From Phycisphaerae bacterium (GTDB lineage Bacteria > Planctomycetota > Phycisphaerae > Tepidisphaerales > Tepidisphaeraceae): a stretch of 17,660 nt of DNA. The DNA is taken from the NCBI GenBank assembly GCA_030448225.1, contig JAUJNJ010000007.1:77819-95478 (forward strand), given 5' to 3'. Position numbers and translations under genes: made by a program. A model generated the notes under the pieces. It was not told the DNA's origin, made no database searches, and worked only from the letters and a program-made list of their open reading frames with translations. This document shows positions 7,554 to 13,772 of this stretch, piece after piece (the stretch's first letter is position 1; every line of letters starts with the position of its first letter).

Positions 7554-8579
7554 TGCGTTCGTCCTCGTACGAGCCCCACGGCAGTCCCACCCTGACGCCA
7601 CGACGATCAGCCCGCACGTCAGCGCGGCGGCGGTTAGGCTGGCGCGGTCCTTCAGTGCGAACAGCACCGGGTCCTCGTGCAGCGCCCGGCGGCGGGCGAG
7701 GAACCAGACGCGCGTGATCCAGTAGAGCAGCACCGGGCACGCCAGCCAGAGCACGCCCGGCTCGCGGTACAGCTCGACGCTCGCCTGACTGTTGTTGATG
7801 TAGAGCGCGAGCACGAGGACCGCCAGGTACCCGCTGGCCGGGCCGACGCTGGCGATCACGTCGAGGTCCTCCACATGGTAGGGGCGGCCGGCGGCGCGGG
7901 TCTCGGCGCCGCCGTCGCGGAGGCGGGCGAGCTCGGCGTACCGCTTGGCGAACGCGAGGGAGAGGAAGAAGAAGAGGCTGAACGCCATCAGCCACGGCGT
8001 GACGGGCACCCCCGCCGCCACCCCGCCGCTGAGGATGCGGTGCGCGTACAGCCCGGCGAGGACGAACACGTCGATCAGCAGGCGCGTCTTGAGCCAGAGC
8101 GAGTAGGTGATCGTCGCCGCGACGTAGACGCCGAGCATCCCCGCCAGCGCCGGCGACACCAGCAGCGCCGCGACGCTAAAGCCCACGACGAGCAGCGCCG
8201 CCGCGATCCCCGCGCCCGCGCCGGCCGACAATCGATTGGCGGCGAAGGGCCGGGCGCGCTTCGTCGGGTGCGCACGGTCGGACGCGCGGTCACGCAAGTC
8301 GTTGATGACGTACCCGGCCGACGCGCAGGCGCAGAACGCGACGATGGCGAAGCCGACGGCCGCGGCCTTTCGCGCGTCCTGGATTTCGTGGGCGAGGAAC
8401 AGCGGCAGCGCCAGCAGCAGGTTCTTCACCCACTGGTGCGGCCGCAACGCGTCGAGTACGGCCCGGGCGGCGGACGCGCGGCCGGGTCCGCGGGCGGCGG
8501 TGGCGGTGGCGGCGGCGGTGGCGGGACCGGCCGGGCCCTCCTCACCGGCTCGCGCGGCCGACGCGTTTGAGATCTGCAT
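7386..8579 (-). CDS. UbiA-family prenyl-phosphate phosphoribosyltransferase-like membrane protein, reading into the DprE1 N-terminus
   Basis: Intact polytopic membrane protein with about eight or nine hydrophobic segments. The start of the family domain, LRPHQWVKNLLLALPL, is at 45-60. The first Asp-rich motif is NDLRDRASDRAHPTKRARP (93-111), the 'NDxxDxxxDxxHPxKxxRP' of DPPR synthase (Rv3806c-type). The second aspartate region is LLIDVFVLAGLYAHRILSGG (168-187). The conserved C-terminal loop ends HEDPVLFALKDRAS (301-314). Such enzymes transfer phosphoribose from PRPP to a polyprenyl phosphate. The UbiA part ends near residue 330, but no stop follows; the frame continues through ATG 7553 into the DprE1-like N-terminus and stops at 7386. 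The start is uncertain: ATG 8579 is preferred because the codons upstream to 8645 look non-coding. Residues 18-30 are Ala/Thr/Pro low complexity. Confidence 0.8.
   Translation of the reverse strand: MQISNASAARAGEEGPAGPATAAATATAARGPGRASAARAVLDALRPHQWVKNLLLALPLFLAHEIQDARKAAAVGFAIVAFCACASAGYVINDLRDRASDRAHPTKRARPFAANRLSAGAGAGIAAALLVVGFSVAALLVSPALAGMLGVYVAATITYSLWLKTRLLIDVFVLAGLYAHRILSGGVAAGVPVTPWLMAFSLFFFLSLAFAKRYAELARLRDGGAETRAAGRPYHVEDLDVIASVGPASGYLAVLVLALYINNSQASVELYREPGVLWLACPVLLYWITRVWFLARRRALHEDPVLFALKDRASLTAAALTCGLIVVASGWDCRGARTRTNAMLRSATKTISGWANYPAQQACRLVRPESMRDLREAVTSTAGMHLPRPRPQLRRCG
8494..8524. repeat. GGCGGT-type simple repeat inside the UbiA N-terminus
   Basis: A run of GGCGGT/GGCGGC units on the plus strand encodes, on the minus strand, the Ala/Thr-rich stretch TAAATATAA near the UbiA-family N-terminus. 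It lies before the conserved domain, so length changes in multiples of three would probably be tolerated. Confidence 0.6.
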
Positions 8580-8785
8580 CTGGTTCGCCAATGAAGTCGG
8601 GCCGGCCCGGGGAGAAGTTCCCGCGCGCGTCCGCAACCGCATCATTACCGCACGCCCCGCCGTGCGGCAAGGTGAAGCGGCGTCGGCGACGCGTGTTATC
8701 GGATGCGGGGGCGCGGGGCGGGCAGGTTGTCACGGTGACGCGGGCCACAGGTTGTCCGTGACGAGCCTATCCGAATCCCGGGCAG

Positions 8786-8804
8786 GCGGGCCTTTCGGCC
8801 CTGC
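8786..8804 (-). terminator. Candidate hairpin downstream of the GH10-like gene
   Basis: On the reverse strand GGGCC-GAAA-GGCCC forms a perfect 5-bp stem with a GNRA tetraloop. Two more pairs extend it with a one-base bulge. It lies about 30 nt after the GH10-like stop and before the UbiA operon start. No T-tract follows, so intrinsic termination is uncertain. The rest of the 8580-8834 gap holds no gene; two copies of CAGGTTGTC occur at about 8733 and 8749. Confidence 0.45.
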
Positions 8805-8834
8805 GGCGAAACGGGGGACGTCGCCGCGGCCGGG

Positions 8835-10355
8835 TCAGGGCTTCTTGGGCTGGGCCGGCTGCTTCACCTTCTCGCGCATCTGGAGGTACTTCGTGAACGC
8901 GGGCTTGGGGCGGAGCATGTCGTCGAGCAGGCCCCCGCCGGGGAGCGACTGGTTCACGTCGGCGAGGTTGCTCCAGGCGATGCTCTCGACGAACGGCTTG
9001 CTCAGGGCGAGGTGGTAGACCGCCTCCATCCACTCGGCCTGGAGCTGCGGGTCCCACGGGCGGCGCCAGCGGCCGGCGGCGTTGGGGTCGAGGCGGCCCT
9101 CGGACGTGTCGCTCAGGTCCGGCGTCGACCGCCCCGGCACGCCCAGCGCGGTGATGAACAGCGGGCGGCCGAGCGTGGCGAACTTGTCGAGCAGGCTGCT
9201 GAGCTGGAACAGGTCGCGCATGAACATGCCCGCCTGCGGCACGCCCAGCTCCAGCTCGACGCCGAACCCGTCGAACGTGATGCCGGCCTGCGACACCATC
9301 TCGGCGTAGAGCATCGGCGGGACGCTGCCGCGGCTGCGGGCGTGGTACTCGCCGAACGGCTGGGTGATCGTCACGAGCGTGCGCGACGTCGGCAGCAGCG
9401 TCTTGACCTGCGCGACGAGCAGCCGGGTCAGCTCGATGATCTGCTCGAAGCTCAGCGCGAACGCCGTGTTGGTCTGGATGCCGGCCACCACGTTCCACGC
9501 CGACACGGCGCGGCGGTAGCGGGTGACGACGCGCTGCACGTACTCGTACGCCGTCTCGCGCAGCGCGTCGAAGTCGTGCTCCCAGATCACCATCCAGTCG
9601 GGGACGTGGGCGCGGTCGAGGCGCACGAGCGGGCCGGCGATGACGGGGACCCGCCGCTTGTTGAGCGTCTCGACCCAGTCGTCGACGTCGTCGGTGCGGA
9701 ACACGTGCTCGTCGGGCTGCAGCTGCTTCCACGACATCGGCACGATCGCGTAGTCGAAGTTCGCCGCCAGCATCTCCTTGTACCGCTCGTTGGCCACGGC
9801 CGGCTCGACGCGGCACCCGAAGATGTGCTTGACGAACCCGGTCGACTGGCGGCGGCGCGTCAGCAGCAGCTCGCTGTGGAAGACGGCCAACTGCTCCGAG
9901 AGCTCGACCGCCATCTCCAGTGCCCGGTCCGCCAGCCGCGCCGCCTCGGCCGGCTCGTCGAGCCGGCCCAGCGCGTCGGCGAACATCAGCTGCGCCTCGT
10001 GGAACCGGGCGGCGTACTTGTCGGTGCGCGGGAAGTCGAAGAGGTTCCAGTCCTCCTGCTTCTGCATCACCTTCATCAGGCGGAAGCGGGCCAGCTCCAC
10101 GTTCAGCACGTACGGCTTGGATCGGGGCTGCAGGCGCGTCGTCTCGAGCTGAAGCGCGCCCGGCGCGCCGAGGTTCCACAGGACCGACAGGCCCATCGCC
10201 TGCTCGTCCGACCGGTTGACGACGAGCAGCCCGTCGCGGAACGACACGTCGCCCGACACCGGCACGCTCTCGGGGCCGATGGCGGTGCAGGCGACCGGGT
10301 CGTACGCGGTGACGCGGGCGCCGTCGCGGTAGATCTCGAACTTGATGGAAGCCAT
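8835..10355 (-). CDS. GH10-like TIM-barrel protein lacking both catalytic glutamates
   Basis: Predicted 506 residues, no signal peptide. Residues 1 to about 175 form an unassigned N-terminal region. From about 180 a GH10 (endo-1,4-beta-xylanase) pattern runs: RVEPAVANERY (182-192), SWKQLQPDEHVF (208-219), PLVRLDRAHVPDW (242-254), SAWNVVAGI (285-293), DGFGVELELG (362-371), LGRPLFITALGV (395-406) and IAWSNLADVNQSLPGGGLLD (459-478). In active GH10 enzymes the acid/base Glu closes 'WDVVNE' and the nucleophile is in 'ITELD'; here the aligned residues are Gly292 and Ala403. The rest is well preserved, so this looks like a maintained non-catalytic or repurposed fold. The ATG at 10355 has AGGTG just upstream; the frame to 10574 is a spurious extension. 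Confidence 0.8.
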   Translation of the reverse strand: MASIKFEIYRDGARVTAYDPVACTAIGPESVPVSGDVSFRDGLLVVNRSDEQAMGLSVLWNLGAPGALQLETTRLQPRSKPYVLNVELARFRLMKVMQKQEDWNLFDFPRTDKYAARFHEAQLMFADALGRLDEPAEAARLADRALEMAVELSEQLAVFHSELLLTRRRQSTGFVKHIFGCRVEPAVANERYKEMLAANFDYAIVPMSWKQLQPDEHVFRTDDVDDWVETLNKRRVPVIAGPLVRLDRAHVPDWMVIWEHDFDALRETAYEYVQRVVTRYRRAVSAWNVVAGIQTNTAFALSFEQIIELTRLLVAQVKTLLPTSRTLVTITQPFGEYHARSRGSVPPMLYAEMVSQAGITFDGFGVELELGVPQAGMFMRDLFQLSSLLDKFATLGRPLFITALGVPGRSTPDLSDTSEGRLDPNAAGRWRRPWDPQLQAEWMEAVYHLALSKPFVESIAWSNLADVNQSLPGGGLLDDMLRPKPAFTKYLQMREKVKQPAQPKKP

Positions 10356-10380
10356 AACACCTGGGACGCGGCCCGCGGGT

Positions 10381-10407
10381 CGGACGGACGGACAGACGGA
10401 CGGATGG
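10381..10407. repeat. GGAC tetranucleotide simple repeat in the GH10-like leader
   Basis: About six imperfect GGAC units (one AGAC, one GGAT) lie 26-52 nt upstream of the GH10-like ATG, between that start and its candidate promoter. A tetranucleotide tract here would alter leader length, not reading frame, if it slipped. Confidence 0.75.
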
Positions 10408-10491
10408 TCACGCGGCGGCGACGTCGGCGGCCGCAGACGCGCGCGTGCCCTGCGCGGGGACGGGTCGTCGTCCCCACACCCTCTCGGGCGA

Positions 10492-10519
10492 ATCTTAGCA
10501 CAGCCCATCGGCCACACAA
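10492..10519 (-). promoter_or_regulatory. Candidate promoter of the GH10-like gene
   Basis: Reverse-strand TTGTGT (10519-10514), a 16-nt spacer and TAAGAT (10497-10492). This would start a transcript with a leader of about 130 nt that includes the GGAC repeat. It lies in the 249-nt divergent gap shared with purC. The match to consensus is moderate. Confidence 0.4.
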
Positions 10520-10568
10520 ACACGGGCCGCACGGTCGTGGCCCCGCCGCGCGCGCCCGGTCGCCGCTT

Positions 10569-10596
10569 TTGCAATTCTCCGTCGATTCCTTAGGTT
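10569..10596 (+). promoter_or_regulatory. Candidate promoter of purC, start-proximal
   Basis: TTGCAA (10569-10574), a 16-nt spacer and TAGGTT (10591-10596); the -10 box ends 8 nt before the purC ATG. No Shine-Dalgarno fits in that space. The geometry predicts a leaderless or nearly leaderless mRNA, though this -10 is the weakest of the four such sites. Confidence 0.45.
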
Positions 10597-10604
10597 CGGC
10601 CGTC

Positions 10605-11495
10605 ATGCCCCAGGCCCTGCTCCAGAGCGACCTGCCGTTCCCCGTGAAGCGGGGCAAGGTTCGCGACGTGTACGACCTCGGCGAGCGCCTCCTGATCGTC
10701 GCGACGGACCGGATCAGCGCATTCGACTGCGTGATGCCCAACGGCATCTCCGACAAGGGCGTGATCCTCACGGCCTTGAGCCTATTCTGGTTCGAGCGTT
10801 ACCGGGACCAATTCGAGAACCACCTGATCGCCACCGACGTCGCGCAGTACCCGGCCGAACTTCAGCCGTTCGCCGAGCAACTGTGGGGCCGCTCGATGCT
10901 GGTGAAGAAGGCGCGTGTCGTGCCGATCGAGTGCGTCGCCCGCGGCTACCTCGCCGGCTCGGGCTGGAAGGAGTACGGGTCGACCGGCACGGTGTGCGGC
11001 GTCGCCCTGCCGCCGGGCCTGCGCCAATGCGACCGCCTGCCGGAACCGATCTTCACCCCCGCGACGAAGGAGGAGACCGGCCACGACGTCAACATCAGCT
11101 TTGACGAGGCGGCGGCCCGTATCGGCGTCTCACTCGCGGCCGACCTTCGCGACCGCACGCTCGCGCTCTACGCGCTGGCGGCGGAATACGCGGCCGGGCG
11201 GGGCATCCTCATCGCCGACACGAAGTTCGAGTTCGGCCTGCTGCCGGACGACCGGATCATCCTCGTTGACGAGGTGCTGACGCCCGACAGCAGCCGCTTC
11301 TGGCCCGCCGAGGGGTACGCGCCCGGCCACGACCAGCCGAGCTACGACAAGCAGTTCGTCCGCAACCACCTCGAAGGCCTGACGTGGGACAAGACCCCGC
11401 CCGCCCCCGAACTGCCGCCGGACGTGGTCGAGGGAACGCGCCGGCGCTATCTGGAAGCGTACGAGCGTCTCACCGGCAAGACGCTGGAGATCTGA
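10605..11495 (+). CDS. purC: Phosphoribosylaminoimidazole-succinocarboxamide synthase (SAICAR synthetase)
   Basis: Predicted 296 residues, the longer PurC form as in yeast Ade1, not the ~240-residue E. coli form. It joins CAIR and aspartate with ATP to give SAICAR in de novo purine synthesis. Visible motifs: GKVRDVY (17-23, ATP-binding loop), [10 protein letters not shown] (32-41), [17 protein letters not shown] (105-121, the PurC signature and CAIR/Asp site), GHDVNISF (159-166) and [10 protein letters not shown] (202-211). The C-terminus has the [10 protein letters not shown] stretch of the long form. The ATG at 10605 begins [20 protein letters not shown], normal for the family; the long open frame upstream is antisense to the GH10-like gene. 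It is divergent from that gene. Confidence 0.96.
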   Translation: MPQALLQSDLPFPVKRGKVRDVYDLGERLLIVATDRISAFDCVMPNGISDKGVILTALSLFWFERYRDQFENHLIATDVAQYPAELQPFAEQLWGRSMLVKKARVVPIECVARGYLAGSGWKEYGSTGTVCGVALPPGLRQCDRLPEPIFTPATKEETGHDVNISFDEAAARIGVSLAADLRDRTLALYALAAEYAAGRGILIADTKFEFGLLPDDRIILVDEVLTPDSSRFWPAEGYAPGHDQPSYDKQFVRNHLEGLTWDKTPPAPELPPDVVEGTRRRYLEAYERLTGKTLEI

Positions 11496-11546
11496 GAGAT
11501 GCGACGCCGTCGAGGGCGATGACGGTGCCATCGCGTGTGCCGCTCG

Positions 11547-11588
11547 CTCCCTCGCCCCCGTCTTCGTGGGAGAGGGCGGGGGTAGGGG
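11547..11588. repeat. REP-like palindrome downstream of purC
   Basis: CTCCCTCGCCCCCG followed by TCTTCGT and GGGAGAGGGCGGGGG can fold into a strong GC-rich hairpin. It resembles 'CCCTCTCCC...GGGAGAGGG' palindromes common between genes in GC-rich bacteria. It starts about 50 nt after purC and could end purC transcripts, but lacks a T-tract. Confidence 0.55.
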
Positions 11589-11597
11589 CGGAATCCA

Positions 11598-11681
11598 GGA
11601 ATGAAGGACGAAGGCGCAAGGATGAAGCGGAGAAGCTCCCGGCCCTTCATCCTCCATCCTTCCGCCTTCATCCTTCGTCGC
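11598..11681. repeat. Imperfect inverted repeat of GAAGGATGAAG-type words upstream of pdxJ
   Basis: The left arm (11598-11627) is built from purine-rich words such as AATGAAGGACGAAGG and CAAGGATGAAG. The right arm (11647-11681) carries the complementary CTTCATCC, CATCCTTCCGCC and TTCATCCTTCGTC. It fills the purC-pdxJ gap with the REP-like palindrome before it and ends about 10 nt before the pdxJ -35 box. It is built like the elements at 4396-4610 and 12517-12669 but unrelated in sequence. Confidence 0.7.
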
Positions 11682-11690
11682 TCCTGCCCT

Positions 11691-11718
11691 TTGCCAAACC
11701 GGCCCCCACTCCTACAAT
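11691..11718 (+). promoter_or_regulatory. Candidate promoter of pdxJ, start-proximal
   Basis: TTGCCA (11691-11696), a 16-nt spacer and TACAAT (11713-11718). This is the best two-box match in the window. The -10 ends 10 nt before the pdxJ ATG, so the expected transcript has at most a few leader bases and no Shine-Dalgarno. Confidence 0.6.
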
Positions 11719-11728
11719 CGCCCTTCCG

Positions 11729-12493
11729 ATGGTCGAGTTAGGCGTCAACATCGATCACGTCGCCACCGTGCGGCAGGCCCGGCGGACGTACGAGCCGGAC
11801 CCGGTGTGGGCGGCGGTCGAGGCGGAGCTCGGCGGGGCCGACGGCATCACCGTGCACCTGCGCGAGGACCGGCGGCACATCCAGGACCACGACGTCGAGC
11901 GGATCAAGCAGTCCTGCCACGTGAAGCTGAACCTGGAGATGGCCGCGACGGACGAGATGGTCGCCGTCGCCCGCCGCATCCGCCCGCACATGGCGATGCT
12001 CGTGCCCGAGGGGCGGACCGAGGTCACCACCGAGGGCGGCCTCGACGTCGCCGGCCAACTCGACCGCTTGAAGGACGTGGTGGCGGCGCTGAAGGACGGC
12101 GGCGCGACGGTCAGCGCGTTCATCGACGCCGACGCCCGCCAGGTCGCCGCCGCCGCGGCGGCGGGCATCAGCGTGTGCGAGATCCACACCGGGCCCTACG
12201 CCCACGCGTTCCACGCCCGCCAGGCGCTGTACGGCGACGCGGGGCTGAAGCAGTCGTTCGAGGACGAGCTGCGCAAGATCGACGAGGCGGGCGAGCGCAT
12301 CCGCAACTGCGGCATGCAGTTCAACGCCGGCCACGCGCTGAACTACCTCAACGTCCGTCCGGTGGCCTCGCTGCCCGGCGTGCGCGAGCTGCACATCGGC
12401 CACGCGATCGTCAGCCGGGCGATCTTCGTCGGCCTGCGCGAGGCGGTGCGGGAAATGAAACGTCTGCTCGTGCTGTCGGAGACGCGCACGTGA
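11729..12493 (+). CDS. pdxJ: Pyridoxine 5'-phosphate synthase
   Basis: Predicted 254 residues; PdxJ is usually about 240-250. It condenses 1-deoxy-D-xylulose 5-phosphate with 3-amino-2-oxopropyl phosphate to pyridoxine 5'-phosphate, the last ring-forming step of the DXP-dependent vitamin B6 route, as a TIM-barrel octamer in the cytoplasm. Motifs: [16 protein letters not shown] (3-18), [14 protein letters not shown] (40-53, catalytic His43), NLEMA (68-72, catalytic Glu70), [17 protein letters not shown] (91-107), then EIHTGPYA and [11 protein letters not shown] with the third catalytic His, and ELHIGHAI at the phosphate site. The ATG at 11729 begins [10 protein letters not shown], the usual start. 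The frame is open upstream into purC but that is spurious. All active-site residues are present. Confidence 0.96.
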   Translation: MVELGVNIDHVATVRQARRTYEPDPVWAAVEAELGGADGITVHLREDRRHIQDHDVERIKQSCHVKLNLEMAATDEMVAVARRIRPHMAMLVPEGRTEVTTEGGLDVAGQLDRLKDVVAALKDGGATVSAFIDADARQVAAAAAAGISVCEIHTGPYAHAFHARQALYGDAGLKQSFEDELRKIDEAGERIRNCGMQFNAGHALNYLNVRPVASLPGVRELHIGHAIVSRAIFVGLREAVREMKRLLVLSETRT

Positions 12494-12516
12494 CGGTGAT
12501 CCGAGTCGTCGGAATG

Positions 12517-12669
12517 TGAACGCCAAGACGCCAAGACGCCAAGCAGACGAAGAAGAGGAAGACAGAAAAACGGTTTTGACGTGGGCCTTCCGCGGTGCGT
12601 TGGCGGGCTGGCTTAGCCAAGCGAATTCTTGGCGTTTCCTACCTTGGCGTCTTGGCGTCTTGGCGTTCA
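12517..12669. repeat. 27-bp perfect inverted repeat between pdxJ and dapA
   Basis: The left arm 12517-12543 is TGAACGCCAAGACGCCAAG followed by one more ACGCCAAG unit, an 8-bp tandem unit (ACGCCAAG). The right arm 12643-12669 is its exact reverse complement. About 100 nt separate the arms, and an extra TTCTTGGCGTTTCC at about 12627 looks like a further copy of the unit. There is no coding potential inside. It fills most of the pdxJ-dapA gap. Confidence 0.9.
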
Positions 12670-12708
12670 TCAAATAAAGCTTCAGGAACGAGAGAGCGGA
12701 GCAACACG

Positions 12709-13584
12709 ATGTCGGTGACGTTCAGCGGTGCGATGACGGCGATGGTGACCCCGTTCCGCGACGGGCGGGTGGACGAGGCGCGCTTCCGCGATCAGGTCGA
12801 GTTCCAGATCGCCGGCGGGATCGACGGGCTCGTCCCCGTCGGCACGACCGGCGAGTCGCCGACGCTCGACTTCAAGGAGCACCAGCGCGTCATCGAACTG
12901 GCCGTCGAGTTCGCGCGCGGCCGGGTGCCGGTGATCGCCGGCGCCGGCGGCAACGCGACGTCCGAGGCGCTCGAGTTGCACGGGATCGCGAAGCGCGCCG
13001 GCGCCACGGCCGCGCTGTCGGTCAATCCGTACTACAACAAGCCGACGCAGGAGGGGCTGTACCGCCACTTCATGCACCTGGCTGACAAGGTCGACCTGCC
13101 GATCGTGCTGTACAACATCCCCGGCCGCACCGGCATCACGATGTCGGCGCACACCGTGGCCCGCCTCAACGCGCACCCGAACATCGTGGCCATCAAGGAG
13201 GCGACCGGCTCGCTCGATATGGCCAGCGAGATCATGTCCGCCTGCAACATCACGGTCCTCAGCGGCGACGACTCGCTGACGGTGCCGCTGATGAGCCTCG
13301 GCGCCGCCGGCGTCATCAGCGTGCTGTCGAACCTCATTCCCTCCGACATCAAGTCGATCACGAGCGCCGCCGCCGCCGGCAACTTCAAGGAGGCCGCGCG
13401 GATCCACCACCGCTTCTTCCCGCTCATGCGGGCGATGTTCCTCGACGGCAACCCGGCCGGCATCAAGCACGCGATGCGCGTCACCGGCACCGACAGCGGC
13501 GAACTCCGCCTGCCGCTCTGGGAAGCGAGCGACGACACGAAGCGGCAGATCGACGCGCTGATGACGCGGCTGGAGATCCGATAG
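12709..13584 (+). CDS. dapA: 4-hydroxy-tetrahydrodipicolinate synthase
   Basis: Predicted 291 residues, the normal DapA length. It condenses pyruvate with aspartate semialdehyde, the first committed step to diaminopimelate and lysine. The TIM barrel carries FSGAMTAMVTPF (5-16), LVPVGTTGESPTL (41-53, catalytic Thr), VIAGAGGNATSEAL (75-88), VNPYYNKPTQEGLY (105-118), VLYNIPGRTGI (133-143, Tyr135 and Arg140) and IVAIKEATGS (159-168, Schiff-base Lys163). The ATG at 12709 has GCGGAG about 8 nt upstream, an ordinary Shine-Dalgarno unlike pdxJ and aroDE. Related aldolases (NanA, KDG aldolase) share the fold; the Tyr135/Arg140 pair and neighbours fit DapA best. A weak promoter could overlap the right arm of the preceding inverted repeat. 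Confidence 0.93.
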   Translation: MSVTFSGAMTAMVTPFRDGRVDEARFRDQVEFQIAGGIDGLVPVGTTGESPTLDFKEHQRVIELAVEFARGRVPVIAGAGGNATSEALELHGIAKRAGATAALSVNPYYNKPTQEGLYRHFMHLADKVDLPIVLYNIPGRTGITMSAHTVARLNAHPNIVAIKEATGSLDMASEIMSACNITVLSGDDSLTVPLMSLGAAGVISVLSNLIPSDIKSITSAAAAGNFKEAARIHHRFFPLMRAMFLDGNPAGIKHAMRVTGTDSGELRLPLWEASDDTKRQIDALMTRLEIR

Positions 13585-13596
13585 CGGCAAACCATT

Positions 13597-13616
13597 GCGG
13601 CCTATTACGCGGCCGC
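13597..13616 (+). terminator. Candidate hairpin downstream of dapA
   Basis: GCGGCC (13597-13602) pairs with GGCCGC (13611-13616) over an 8-nt loop, 12 nt after the dapA stop, followed by CTTTCGCC. There is only a short T-run, so strength is uncertain. Confidence 0.45.
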
Positions 13617-13628
13617 CTTTCGCCTACC

Positions 13629-13763
13629 GTTGTGGCGGCGCCTGCGTCGGGGTTGACGCGCGGCGTCAAGACTCGCGCGAACCCTTGATCGCTCTGCTTG
13701 TTGCGACCGCCGCGCCGGTCTTGTGGCTGCGCCGCAAGCGCGACGCAGGCGTCGCCACTACAA
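13629..13763. mobile_element. Palindromic MITE-like element, copy A, upstream of aroDE
   Basis: The left end GTTGTGGCGGCGCCTGCGTC (13629-13648) and the reverse complement of the right end, TTGTAGTGGCGACGCCTGCG (from 13763 backward), are near-identical inverted termini. Each contains a GGCGnCGCCTGCGTCG hairpin core. The inner parts carry GACGCGCGGCGTC and GCCGCAAGCGCG. A second, inverted copy lies at 16833-16931. There is no transposase and no gene inside. The right end overlaps the aroDE -10 box. Confidence 0.75.
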
Positions 13764-13764
13764 T
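13759..13764 (+). promoter_or_regulatory. Candidate start-proximal -10 box of aroDE, at the element A boundary
   Basis: TACAAT ends 8 nt before the aroDE ATG. Its first five bases (TACAA) belong to the right terminus of element A and the final T comes from flanking DNA. No -35 is seen at the usual spacing, and no Shine-Dalgarno fits before the ATG. Confidence 0.45.
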
Positions 13765-13772
13765 TCAACCCA

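Noticed and set aside
9012..10604. Open frame in phase with purC extending across the divergent GH10-like gene
   Set aside because: Antisense shadow; PurC similarity starts exactly at ATG 10605.
11384..11728. Open frame in phase with pdxJ reaching back into purC
   Set aside because: It crosses the REP-like palindrome and inverted repeat; PdxJ starts at 11729.
12517..12669. CRISPR-like array suggested by the repeated ACGCCAAG words
   Set aside because: Units are 8 bp and tandem without spacers; the arrangement is a simple inverted repeat.
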